This document shows, piece after piece, positions 44,693 through 52,390 of a stretch of DNA of 64,000 nucleotides. Origin of the DNA: Betaproteobacteria bacterium (GTDB lineage: Bacteria > Pseudomonadota > Gammaproteobacteria > Burkholderiales > Casimicrobiaceae). The position numbers were made by a program, and so were the translations under genes. Under the pieces are notes generated by a model, which searched no databases, was not told where the DNA came from, and saw only the letters and a list, made by a program, of their open reading frames with translations. Every line of letters starts with the position of its first letter. Positions within the stretch are counted from its first letter, which is position 1. The stretch is taken from assembly GCA_016717855.1 (NCBI GenBank), contig JADKEV010000005.1, positions 186,001 through 250,000 of the forward strand, read 5' to 3'.

Positions 44693-45301
44693 TCAGATCT
44701 TCCCGCGCTGCTTCAGCCGGCTCAAGGTCTCCGGCGAAAGATTCAGGTAGGACGCCAGTTCCTTCTTCGGTATTCGCTCCAGCAGGCCGCCGTGCTTGCG
44801 CACGAAACGGTGGACGCGGCCGGGGGCGTTGAGCAGGTGCAAGGTGATGGTGTGGCCCATGACCTCGCTCATCAACTGCATCACCTGGAGCTCGAACTCG
44901 CTCTTGATCTTGGGATGCCGCTCCATGAACTCGACCCAGTGCCCCATCGAGAGCTTGGCCGCGCGCACCGGACGCACGGCGATGATGGAGAACGGGATCG
45001 GCGTCTTGAGGCGCCACGCCGCGTAGCTGGTTTCGATTTCCGTCTCGGCGGCGAAGCGCAGGATCATTTCCTTGCCCGCCGGATTGGACACGACGCGCTT
45101 GAGTATGCCGTCGAGGATGAAGTACTGCTCCATCGACAGGTCGCCCTGGTTTTCCAGCGTCGCGCCCTTGGCGTATTCCTCCACCGCCAGCAGCGGCTCG
45201 AGCTCTTTCCACTCCGCATCCAGCAGATGCCGGAGCACGAGATTCTGCCGCAATCGCGCGCGCACGTCGCCGGCGTCGGAAAGGTTGGCAATCGGCTTCA
45301 A
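44693..45301 (-). CDS. CRP/FNR-family transcription regulator, cysteine-free
   Basis: The 202-residue product has a cyclic-nucleotide-binding-like domain (about 10-125), a dimerisation helix and a C-terminal helix-turn-helix. Its recognition helix LSPETLSRLKQRG keeps the Glu and Ser-Arg residues that FNR uses (ETISR) to read TTGAT half-sites, and the gene lies beside three genes or operons with such sites. No Cys occurs anywhere in the protein, so it cannot hold an FNR-type Fe-S cluster; its signal must be something else. I use a TTG at 45301 with GGAGGG nine bases upstream; an upstream GTG at 45364 would place a TATACT promoter box inside the coding region. Divergent from oxc. Confidence 0.8.
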   Translation of the reverse strand: MKPIANLSDAGDVRARLRQNLVLRHLLDAEWKELEPLLAVEEYAKGATLENQGDLSMEQYFILDGILKRVVSNPAGKEMILRFAAETEIETSYAAWRLKTPIPFSIIAVRPVRAAKLSMGHWVEFMERHPKIKSEFELQVMQLMSEVMGHTITLHLLNAPGRVHRFVRKHGGLLERIPKKELASYLNLSPETLSRLKQRGKI

Positions 45302-45340
45302 CTCGGGATACCCTCCAGTGCGGAAGAAGTTCGTGCATGC

Positions 45341-45346
45341 AGTATA
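45341..45346 (-). promoter_or_regulatory. Candidate -10 element of the CRP/FNR-family gene
   Basis: On the minus strand TATACT lies about 40 bases before the TTG start chosen for the regulator. It predicts a start near 45334 and places the FNR-type palindrome at 45373-45386 near -45, so the regulator might bind its own promoter as well as that of oxc. No good -35 hexamer is visible. Confidence 0.4.
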
Positions 45347-45372
45347 GCGGAGAGCCTGGCGCACGAGGAATC

Positions 45373-45414
45373 TTGACCGCGATCAAGGCATTCGAACGGC
45401 GCCGCGGCTAGACT
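45373..45414 (+). promoter_or_regulatory. FNR-type class II promoter of the oxc-frc operon
   Basis: TTGACCGCGATCAA at 45373-45386 is the exact reverse complement of the site before fhs. Its centre is 29.5 bases before TAGACT at 45409-45414, again predicting a -41.5 activator position, with transcription starting near 45421. The leader to the oxc ATG is then about 180 bases, in which I see no other element. Confidence 0.65.
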
Positions 45415-45601
45415 TGGCTCCCCTGCGACGGACCGGCAAGATCGTCGACGAGATGCGCGCGCAGCAGGACGGAAAACATGCTTCCGCGTGGCTGAAGATC
45501 TGCGGTGAATCGAAGCCTGGTCCGTCCCTGTTTGCCTTTCACGGCAGCATCCACTGAAGAACGCTTGTTCCATTGACGGCGAGAACGCGAGGCATCCCAT
45601 C

Positions 45602-47338
45602 ATGACAACCGATGCACCATCACAAGAAACGACCGACGGCTTTCACCTGATCATCGATGCCCTCAAGCTCAACGGCATCGACACGATCTTCGGCCTGCCC
45701 GGCATCCCGATCACCGACTTCGCGCGCAAGGCGCAGGCCGCGGGCCTGCGCGTGATTTCGTTCCGCCACGAGCAGAATGCCGGCAACGCCGCCGCCATCG
45801 CCGGCTTCCTGACGCAGAAGCCCGGCATCTGCCTGACCGTGTCCGCCCCCGGCTTCCTCAACGGCCTGACCGCGCTGACCAACGCCACCACCAACTGCTT
45901 CCCGATGATCCTCGTCAGCGGCTCGAGCGAGCGCGAGATCGTCGACCTGCAGCAGGGCGACTACGAGGAGATGGACCAGCTCGCCATCGCCAAGCCGCTG
46001 TGCAAGGCCGCCTTCCGCGTGCTGCACGCCGAGGACATCGGCGTGGGCATCGCGCGCGCCATCCGCGCCGCCGTCTCCGGCCGGCCGGGCGGCGTCTACC
46101 TCGACCTGCCGGCGAAGCTGTTCGCGCAGAGCATGGACGCGGAGGCCGGGCGGAAATCGCTGATCAAGGTCGTCGATCCGGCCCCGCGCCAGATCCCGGC
46201 CCCGGACGCGGTGCAGCGCGCGCTCGACCTGCTCAGGAGCGCCAAACGTCCGCTGATCGTGCTGGGCAAGGGCGCCGCCTACGCACAGGCCGATGCGGAC
46301 ATCCGCGCGCTGGTCGAGCGCACCGGCATCCCCTACCTGCCCATGTCGATGGCCAAGGGGCTGCTGCCGGACACGCACGAGCAGTCCGCCGCGGCCGCCC
46401 GCTCGTATGTGCTGCCCGAGGCCGACGTGGTGATGATCATCGGCGCCCGCCTGAACTGGCTGCTCTCGCATGGCAAGGGCAAGACCTGGGGCGGCAAGAG
46501 CCACAAGGACTGGGGCGGCCAGAAGTTCATCCAGATCGACATCTCGCCCCAGGAAGCGGACAGCAACGTGCGCATCGACGCGCCGGTGGTCGGGGACATC
46601 GGCTCGTGCGTATCGGCGCTCGCCGCGATCGACGCCAATGAGGGCCCAGACTGGCCGAAGCCGCCGGCCGAGTGGACGGGGGCGATTGCCGAGCGCAGGA
46701 ACAAGAATGTCGCCAAGATGGGCGAGACGCTGGCGCGCGATCCGGTGCCGATGAATTTTCACAGCGCGCTCAACGTGGTGCGCGACATCATCCGCGCGAA
46801 CCCGGACGCCATCCTGGTCAACGAAGGCGCCAACGCGCTGGACTTCACCCGCAGCATCGTCGACATGTACCAGCCGCGCAAGCGCCTGGACGTCGGCACC
46901 TGGGGCATCATGGGCATAGGCATGGGCTTCGCCGTCGGCGCCGCGGTGGTCAGCGGCGGGCAGGTGATCGCGATCGAGGGCGACAGCGCGTTCGGCTTCT
47001 CCGGCATGGAAGTCGAGACCATCTGCCGCTACAACCTGCCGGTCTGCGTCGTGATCTTCAACAACAACGGCGTCTACGGCGGCACCGACGTGAATCCTGC
47101 CGGCGGGCCCGATGTCGCGCCCACCGCGTTCGTCAAGGGCGCGCGCTACGACAAGATGATCGAGGCCTTCGGCGGCGTGGGCGCGAACGCCACGACCCCG
47201 GCCGAGTTGCGCCGGGCGATGGAGGAAGCCCTGCGCTCGAAGAAGCCCACGCTCATCAACGCCGTCATCGACGAGGCCGCCGGCACCGAAAGCGGCCGCA
47301 TCACGAGCCTGAATCCGCAAAGCGCGAAGAAGAAATAG
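45602..47338 (+). CDS. oxc: Oxalyl-CoA decarboxylase
   Basis: TPP-dependent enzyme converting oxalyl-CoA to formyl-CoA and CO2. The 578 residues show the ThDP-enzyme plan: catalytic Glu57 in FRHEQNAGNAAA, a central domain, and the TPP/Mg2+ motif GDSAFGFSGMEVETICRYNLP closed by FNNNGVYGG near residue 480. The NPAGGPDVAPTAFVKGARYD segment is typical of oxalyl-CoA decarboxylase, unlike other ThDP enzymes. frc follows 34 bases downstream, so substrate formation and use are coupled. Confidence 0.96.
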   Translation: MTTDAPSQETTDGFHLIIDALKLNGIDTIFGLPGIPITDFARKAQAAGLRVISFRHEQNAGNAAAIAGFLTQKPGICLTVSAPGFLNGLTALTNATTNCFPMILVSGSSEREIVDLQQGDYEEMDQLAIAKPLCKAAFRVLHAEDIGVGIARAIRAAVSGRPGGVYLDLPAKLFAQSMDAEAGRKSLIKVVDPAPRQIPAPDAVQRALDLLRSAKRPLIVLGKGAAYAQADADIRALVERTGIPYLPMSMAKGLLPDTHEQSAAAARSYVLPEADVVMIIGARLNWLLSHGKGKTWGGKSHKDWGGQKFIQIDISPQEADSNVRIDAPVVGDIGSCVSALAAIDANEGPDWPKPPAEWTGAIAERRNKNVAKMGETLARDPVPMNFHSALNVVRDIIRANPDAILVNEGANALDFTRSIVDMYQPRKRLDVGTWGIMGIGMGFAVGAAVVSGGQVIAIEGDSAFGFSGMEVETICRYNLPVCVVIFNNNGVYGGTDVNPAGGPDVAPTAFVKGARYDKMIEAFGGVGANATTPAELRRAMEEALRSKKPTLINAVIDEAAGTESGRITSLNPQSAKKK

Positions 47339-47372
47339 GCCGGAGGTGGGCCCGCACCTTGGAGATTGGTAA

Positions 47373-48635
47373 ATGGAAGCACTCAAGGACGTACGCATAC
47401 TCGACATGACCCACGTGCAGGCAGGTCCGACCTGCTCGCAGCTGCTGGCGTGGATGGGCGCCGACGTGATCAAGTTCGAGAATCCGCAAGGCGACGCGAC
47501 CCGCGGCCAGTTGCGCGATGTTCCGGGGGCCGACAGCCTGTACTTCACGATGCTGAACTGCAACAAGCGTTCGATCACCGTGAACATGAAGTCGCCCGAG
47601 GGCAAGGCGGTGTTCGTCGACTTGATCAAGCGCTGCGACATCATCATGGAGAACTTCGGTCCCGGCGTGCTCGACCGCTTCGGCTTCACCTGGGACAAGA
47701 TCCACGAGATCAATCCGCGCATCGTGATGGGCTCGATCAAGGGCTTCGGCTCCACCGGCCCGTACGCCGAATTCAAGGCCTACGAAAACGTCGCGCAGGC
47801 GATGGGCGGCGCGATGAGCACGACCGGCCTCCCCGACGGACCGCCGTTCGTCACCGGCGCGCAGATCGGCGACTCCGGCACGGGGCTGCACCTGGCGATC
47901 GGGCTGCTGGCCGCGCTGCATCAGGCGCGGCGCGACGGGGAAGGCCAGTACGTCGAAGTGGCGATGATGGACGGCGTGATGAATCTCTGCCGGGTCAAGT
48001 TTCGCGACCATCAACGGCTCACCCGCCAGGCACTCTCCGAGTATTCGGTGCCGACCTACAAGGACATGGGCGACGTGCCGCGCGCCGGCAACGATTCGGG
48101 CGGCGGCCAGCTCGGCAACGCGATCCACTGCAAGCCGCACGGCGCCAACGACTGGCTCTACGTCGTGGTCCAGGAAGCGGTGTGGGACGGGCTCGCCCGG
48201 CGCATCGGCCCGGACGTCCACATGCCCGACCTGGTCAACGATCCGCGGCTGTCCACGATCGCCGAACGCCGGAAAAACCAGGCGCTGCTCTGGGCGCTGC
48301 TCACCAAGTTTGCCGAGAACTACACCAAGCGGGAGTTCATGGCGCTCCTCAATCCGCTCGACGTCCCGTGCGGGCCGATCATGTCGACCGAGGACCTGGC
48401 CACCGACGAACACATCCGCGGCCGCGACATGTATGTCGAACTCGACCACCCGCAGCGCGGCAAGTGGTTCAATGTCGGGATGCCGATCAAGATGTCGGCC
48501 TCGCCCGCGAGAATCGAGCGCTCGCCGCTGCTGGGCGAGCATACCGATGAAGTGCTCAAGGATGTGCTCGAATACGACGAGGCGAGGATCGGTCAACTGA
48601 AGAGCGCAGGGGCTTTTTCTCTCCCCCAAGAATAG
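47373..48635 (+). CDS. frc: Formyl-CoA:oxalate CoA-transferase
   Basis: Class III CoA-transferase that moves CoA from formyl-CoA to oxalate, releasing formate and regenerating oxalyl-CoA for Oxc. The 420 residues match the usual ~428. The catalytic Asp is Asp167 in QIGDSGTGLHLA, equivalent to Asp169 of the Oxalobacter enzyme, and the glycine loop NDSGGGQLGNA lies near residue 246. The first motif DMTHVQAGPTCSQLLAWMGA is family-typical. Operon with oxc. Confidence 0.95.
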   Translation: MEALKDVRILDMTHVQAGPTCSQLLAWMGADVIKFENPQGDATRGQLRDVPGADSLYFTMLNCNKRSITVNMKSPEGKAVFVDLIKRCDIIMENFGPGVLDRFGFTWDKIHEINPRIVMGSIKGFGSTGPYAEFKAYENVAQAMGGAMSTTGLPDGPPFVTGAQIGDSGTGLHLAIGLLAALHQARRDGEGQYVEVAMMDGVMNLCRVKFRDHQRLTRQALSEYSVPTYKDMGDVPRAGNDSGGGQLGNAIHCKPHGANDWLYVVVQEAVWDGLARRIGPDVHMPDLVNDPRLSTIAERRKNQALLWALLTKFAENYTKREFMALLNPLDVPCGPIMSTEDLATDEHIRGRDMYVELDHPQRGKWFNVGMPIKMSASPARIERSPLLGEHTDEVLKDVLEYDEARIGQLKSAGAFSLPQE

Positions 48636-48711
48636 GACAAGGTGGGGCAGCGATACCCGGGGGCGGGGCCGGGGGGCCCCCGCGGGGGGGGAGGGGGCCC
48701 CTGCGCCCATC
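48636..48711. repeat. Repeat-like hairpin disrupted by a poly-G patch
   Basis: Just after frc the sequence starts like the dispersed repeat seen elsewhere (AGGACAAGGTGGGGCAGCGATACCC against AGGATGGGTGGAGCGCAGCGATACCC) and ends like its inverted partner (CTGCGCCCATCC), with the middle (48658-48700) replaced by G and C runs. This suggests a palindromic repeat in which the sequencing failed. It separates frc from the formyl-THF hydrolase-like gene. Confidence 0.5.
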
Positions 48712-48734
48712 CAACGAAGAAGGAGACGTCAGCA

Positions 48735-49655
48735 ATGAAAATCGCCATCGTAGGCCAGCAGGACTTCGGCAAGGCCGTGCTCGAGGCATTCCTCAAGCGC
48801 GGCGACACGGTTGCCGCGGTGTTCTGCGCGCCGGAAAAGGAAGGCGCGCGGCCCGATACGCTGCGCGTTGCCGCGCAGGAAGCCGGGCTGCGAGTCCACC
48901 AGTTCAAGTCGCTGCGGGCGCCGGAAGCGGTGGCCGCGATGCAGGCCGCGGACGCCGACATCGGGATCATGGCCTTTGTGCTGCAGTTCGCGCCGCAGGA
49001 GTTCGTGACGATCCCGAAGCACGGCACGATCCAGTTCCACCCGTCGCTGCTGCCGAAATATCGCGGCCCGTCGTCGATCAACTGGCCGATCACGCGCGGC
49101 GAAACCGAGACCGGGCTGACCATCTTCCGGCCGACCGACGGCCTCGACGAAGGCGCGATCATCCTGCAGAAGCGCACGCCGGTCGGCGAGAACGACACGC
49201 TGGGCTCGGTCTACTTCGACCGGCTGTTCGGGATGGGCGTCGCCGCGATGCAGGAAGCCGCCGCTCTGGTGGTCGCGGGCAAGCACCAGGAACTCGTCCA
49301 GGATGAGACCCAGGCATCGTACGAAGGCTGGTTCCGCGAAGCCGAGGCGAAGATCAACTGGGCCAACCATGCCGACGTGATCCACAACCTGATCCGCGGC
49401 TGCGACCCGGCGCCCGGCGCGTGGACCACGTGCAACGGCGTGAAGCTGCAACTCTTCGACAGCAGGAAGGAACTCGTGCGCACGTTCGGCGCGGTCAAGG
49501 GCAAGATCGGCGAAGTGACAGCAGCCGCCGACGGCAAGCTGGTGATCACCGCGCAAGGCGGCCGCATTCATGTCGGCAAAGCCAAGCTGGGTGATGCCAA
49601 GAAGGTCGCGGCGGATGCGGCCGGGATTCCGGCCGGAACAATCCTGGGCGGGTGA
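48735..49655 (+). CDS. 10-formyltetrahydrofolate hydrolase-like formyltransferase
   Basis: The 306-residue protein has a formyltransferase domain (about 1-190: HGTIQFHPSLLPKYRG with His102, and DGLDEGAIILQKR with Asp138) and a C-terminal Fmt-like domain (about 200-306, AKINWANHADVIHNLIRGCD). It resembles the N-terminal hydrolase domain of 10-formyl-THF dehydrogenase more than methionyl-tRNA formyltransferase: the residue two before the catalytic His is Gln100 here, not the Asn of Fmt. It would split 10-formyl-THF into formate and THF, or use another formyl donor or acceptor. GGAGA precedes the ATG by eight bases. It lies about 100 bases after frc, in the same direction. Confidence 0.75.
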   Translation: MKIAIVGQQDFGKAVLEAFLKRGDTVAAVFCAPEKEGARPDTLRVAAQEAGLRVHQFKSLRAPEAVAAMQAADADIGIMAFVLQFAPQEFVTIPKHGTIQFHPSLLPKYRGPSSINWPITRGETETGLTIFRPTDGLDEGAIILQKRTPVGENDTLGSVYFDRLFGMGVAAMQEAAALVVAGKHQELVQDETQASYEGWFREAEAKINWANHADVIHNLIRGCDPAPGAWTTCNGVKLQLFDSRKELVRTFGAVKGKIGEVTAAADGKLVITAQGGRIHVGKAKLGDAKKVAADAAGIPAGTILGG

Positions 49656-49680
49656 GGCCCGGTCCGCAGGATGGATCCTC

Positions 49681-49695
49681 CGTAGGATGGGTGGA
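49681..49695 (+). repeat. Partial copy of the dispersed GTAGGATGGGTGGA repeat
   Basis: CGTAGGATGGGTGGA matches the left end of the full repeat found at 50817 and 60654. It lies between the formyl-THF hydrolase-like gene and the quinone oxidoreductase gene. Confidence 0.5.
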
Positions 49696-49765
49696 TCGTC
49701 GGAACAATTGTCGCACCCGGATTGCGCTAAACTCCAGATCCGTCCCGCCTGATTGATCGAACGCC

Positions 49766-50773
49766 ATGGCATCTTCCCTTCCCACAACGATGCGCGTGGT
49801 CGCGCACGGCGCCGGCGGCGGTCCGGAAGTCCTGCAGGTGGTCGCGGGGCCGGTCCCCGTGGCGGGAGCGCAGGATGTCCTGATCGCGGTCCACTACGCG
49901 GGGGTCAACGGCCCGGACATCGTGCAGCGCAAGGGCAAGTACCCACCCCCACCAGGCGCCTCGCCGGTGCTGGGGCTCGAGGTATCCGGCAACATCGCCG
50001 CGGTGGGCGCCGAAGTCACGCAGTGGAAGGTCGGCGATGCCGTCTGCGCGCTGACCCCGGGCGGCGGATATGCGGAGTACTGCGTCGCTCCGGCCGCGCA
50101 CTGCCTGCCCCTCCCCGGCGGTTTCGACCTGGAACGCGCGGCGGCGATCCCCGAGAATTTCTTTACCGTCTGGACCAACCTGATCGAACGCGCGCGCCTG
50201 GCCAGCGGCGAGACCGTGCTGATCCATGGCGGCAGCGGCGGCATCGGCTACTCGGCGATCCAGGTCGCGAAGGCCTGGGGCGCCACGGTGATCGCGACGG
50301 TGGGCAACGCCGAAAAGGAAGCGTTCGCGCGCTCGGTCGGCGCCGATCACGTGATCAACTACCGCACTCATGACTTTGCCGAGGAGGCCCGCCGGATCGT
50401 CGAGGCGCGCGGCGTCGACGTGATCCTGGACATGGTGGGCGGCGAGTACTTCCGGAAGAATCTCGGGCTGCTGGGGCTGGAAGGCAGGCTGGTCCAGATC
50501 GCGTTCCAGCAGGGCAGCAAATTCGCCGACCTCGACCTGATGCCGGTGATGATGCGCCGCCTGACGATAACCGGCTCGACGCTGCGCGCGCAACCGGCGC
50601 AGAACAAGGCGCGCATCGCGGACGGGCTGCGCGCGCACTTGTGGCCGCTGTTCGCGAACGGCGCGTTGCGCGTCGTGATCCATCGCGTCTTCGAATTTGA
50701 CGATGTCGTCGCGGCCCACACGATGATGGAGAGCGGCCGGCATCTGGGCAAGCTGCTGCTGCGCCTGCGCTGA
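49766..50773 (+). CDS. NAD(P)H-quinone oxidoreductase (PIG3/zinc-alcohol-dehydrogenase superfamily)
   Basis: The 335-residue medium-chain dehydrogenase/reductase has the PIG3-type features: YAGVNGPDIVQRKGKYPPPPG near residue 45, IPENFFTVW near 130, and the NADPH motif HGGSGGIGYSAIQVAKAWG near 155. It lacks the zinc-binding Cys set, as expected for quinone oxidoreductases. It likely reduces quinones with NADPH. Flanked by copies of the dispersed repeat on both sides; not obviously co-transcribed with the C1 genes. Confidence 0.85.
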   Translation: MASSLPTTMRVVAHGAGGGPEVLQVVAGPVPVAGAQDVLIAVHYAGVNGPDIVQRKGKYPPPPGASPVLGLEVSGNIAAVGAEVTQWKVGDAVCALTPGGGYAEYCVAPAAHCLPLPGGFDLERAAAIPENFFTVWTNLIERARLASGETVLIHGGSGGIGYSAIQVAKAWGATVIATVGNAEKEAFARSVGADHVINYRTHDFAEEARRIVEARGVDVILDMVGGEYFRKNLGLLGLEGRLVQIAFQQGSKFADLDLMPVMMRRLTITGSTLRAQPAQNKARIADGLRAHLWPLFANGALRVVIHRVFEFDDVVAAHTMMESGRHLGKLLLRLR

Positions 50774-50816
50774 GCGTCATGCCGGGCAATGCCCCACCGC
50801 CCAGGCCTGACGCAGC

Positions 50817-50850
50817 CGTAGGATGGGTGGACCGCAGCGATACCCATCGA
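50817..50850 (+). repeat. Dispersed palindromic repeat, complete copy
   Basis: CGTAGGATGGGTGG is followed by ACCGCAGCGATACCCATC. GATGGGT and ACCCATC pair as a seven-base stem. The same unit occurs at 60654-60685. Such intergenic palindromes are found in many betaproteobacteria as REP-like sequences. Confidence 0.6.
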
Positions 50851-50977
50851 TCGTAGGCGGCGCGTTTTGCGCGGCCATTGCGCGCCTCGCCCCCGGTTTT
50901 CCGCGCCTTGTCGCATCCCCCAACCATCCCGAATCGCTGATGCTATCGTGGCGCCGTCCTGATGCAGGAGGTGCCCC

Positions 50978-51229
50978 ATGTTCGCAGAACTGATCACAAG
51001 TTTGGCTCCGTTGCTGGTTGCGGCAGTCATTCTGGTCCCGCTGGTCCTGTTCCTCGCCGCGATGCTGTTCGAGGGCGTGCACAAGGAGCGCTGGGGCAAG
51101 ATCCGCCGCGCGACCCGCAAGGCGTTTGTCACGTCGCCGCTCGACCTGCCCGTGCTCCGGGCGCCATCGATCGGCGCCGGCGGCCTGGGGATGCGTCGCG
51201 TGAGCGCGGCGCCGGAGACGCATGAATAG
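50978..51229 (+). CDS. Small single-pass membrane protein upstream of a histidine kinase
   Basis: The 83-residue product has one strong membrane helix (residues ~5-32, rich in Leu, Val and Ala) and a basic tail (KERWGKIRRATRK), giving a likely N-out, C-in orientation. AGGAGG precedes the ATG at a normal distance. The kinase gene starts 58 bases later, so the two may be co-transcribed. I do not recognise a family. Confidence 0.55.
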   Translation: MFAELITSLAPLLVAAVILVPLVLFLAAMLFEGVHKERWGKIRRATRKAFVTSPLDLPVLRAPSIGAGGLGMRRVSAAPETHE

Positions 51230-51286
51230 TTTGGTCGAGAGCGCCGCGCCCACTGCAGCTGGCGCGGCCTTCGGGCAGGCGCGGAC

Positions 51287-52327
51287 ATGACGCTGCCTCG
51301 CCTCCTCGAAGGCCTGACCTGGCGGCGCATCGCGTGGACGGTGGCCTTGGCCGCGCTGGTCGCGGCGGCGACCGTCGGGTTCTTCATCAATACGTATTGG
51401 GATCTGCTGGCCAGCGCGCTGTGCGTGGGCCTGTCGATCATGCTGCTGGTGACCATCGCCGGCAACTTGCGCATCCGCTGGATCCCGAGGGAAGCCCGGC
51501 AGATGCTGGCGGTCGTTCTCGGCTCGGTCATCGGCACTATCATCAAGAGCATGATCAAGGGCCGCAACCCGATCACGATGCTGCAGCACGACGGCGCCTT
51601 GTGGGCGGTGCTCATCACCATCAGCATGGGCATCGGCTTCGGCGGCGTCATCCTGCTCGTCTACATGTATCGCGAGCAGAAGGCACGCGCCGCCGCGGAG
51701 GCGCACCGGGCCGAGGCCGAGCGGCAGAAGATCGAAAAGCAGATGGTGGTGGCGCAGCTCAAGACCATGCAGGCGCAGGTCGAGCCGCATTTCCTGTTCA
51801 ACACGCTGGCGACGGTCCAGCACTTGGTCGACGTCGACCCGCCGCGGGCCAGCCAGATGCTGGGCAGCCTGATCGCATACCTGCGGGCCGCCCTGCCACA
51901 GATGCGCGAAGCGAGCACCAGCATCGGCCGCGAGTTCGCGCTGGCGCGCGCCTATCTCGAAGTGTTGCAGGTGCGCATGGGCCCGCGCCTCGAATTCACG
52001 ATCGATCTGCCGCCAGGGCTTGCCGATCGCCCGATGCCGCCGATGATGCTGATTTCCCTGGTCGAGAATGCGATCAAGCATGGGCTGGAGCCGGTCGAGA
52101 ATGGCGGCCGGATTGAAATCGGCGCGCGCGAAGCCGGCGGCGAGCTGCACATCCAGGTCGCGAACACCGGCGCCGCGCTCGATCCTGCAGCGAAGGGCGG
52201 GACCGGGCTGTCGAACATCCGGGAGCGGCTGCTTGCCCTTTACGGCAGCAGGGCGCGGCTGGTCATGGAAGAACTGCGGCCGCAGGGCGTCATCGCGCGA
52301 ATCGAACTGCCGGCGGGCGGCGAGTAG
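51287..52327 (+). CDS. LytS/YehU-type sensor histidine kinase
   Basis: The 346-residue kinase has several membrane helices in residues ~15-125, a coiled-coil region (AEAHRAEAERQKIEKQM) and the His_kinase motif QVEPHFLFNTLATVQHL, in which the first His is the phosphorylated residue. The ATPase part includes VENAIKHGLEP and GTGLSNIRERL. Its probable LytTR partner lies 4 kb downstream (56315), separated by an unrelated redox block. The stimulus is not known. Confidence 0.88.
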   Translation: MTLPRLLEGLTWRRIAWTVALAALVAAATVGFFINTYWDLLASALCVGLSIMLLVTIAGNLRIRWIPREARQMLAVVLGSVIGTIIKSMIKGRNPITMLQHDGALWAVLITISMGIGFGGVILLVYMYREQKARAAAEAHRAEAERQKIEKQMVVAQLKTMQAQVEPHFLFNTLATVQHLVDVDPPRASQMLGSLIAYLRAALPQMREASTSIGREFALARAYLEVLQVRMGPRLEFTIDLPPGLADRPMPPMMLISLVENAIKHGLEPVENGGRIEIGAREAGGELHIQVANTGAALDPAAKGGTGLSNIRERLLALYGSRARLVMEELRPQGVIARIELPAGGE

Positions 52328-52390
52328 CGGCACTCCTTGCCCGCGGCAACGCTTCGGCGTGCAGATGCCGAAGCGGAGATCGCTGCCCGA

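Noticed and set aside
44325..45386. A 353-codon minus-strand frame overlapping the CRP/FNR-family gene
   Set aside because: It is out of frame with the regulator, whose domain and helix-turn-helix are clear, and crosses the poly-G tract; it is a shadow.
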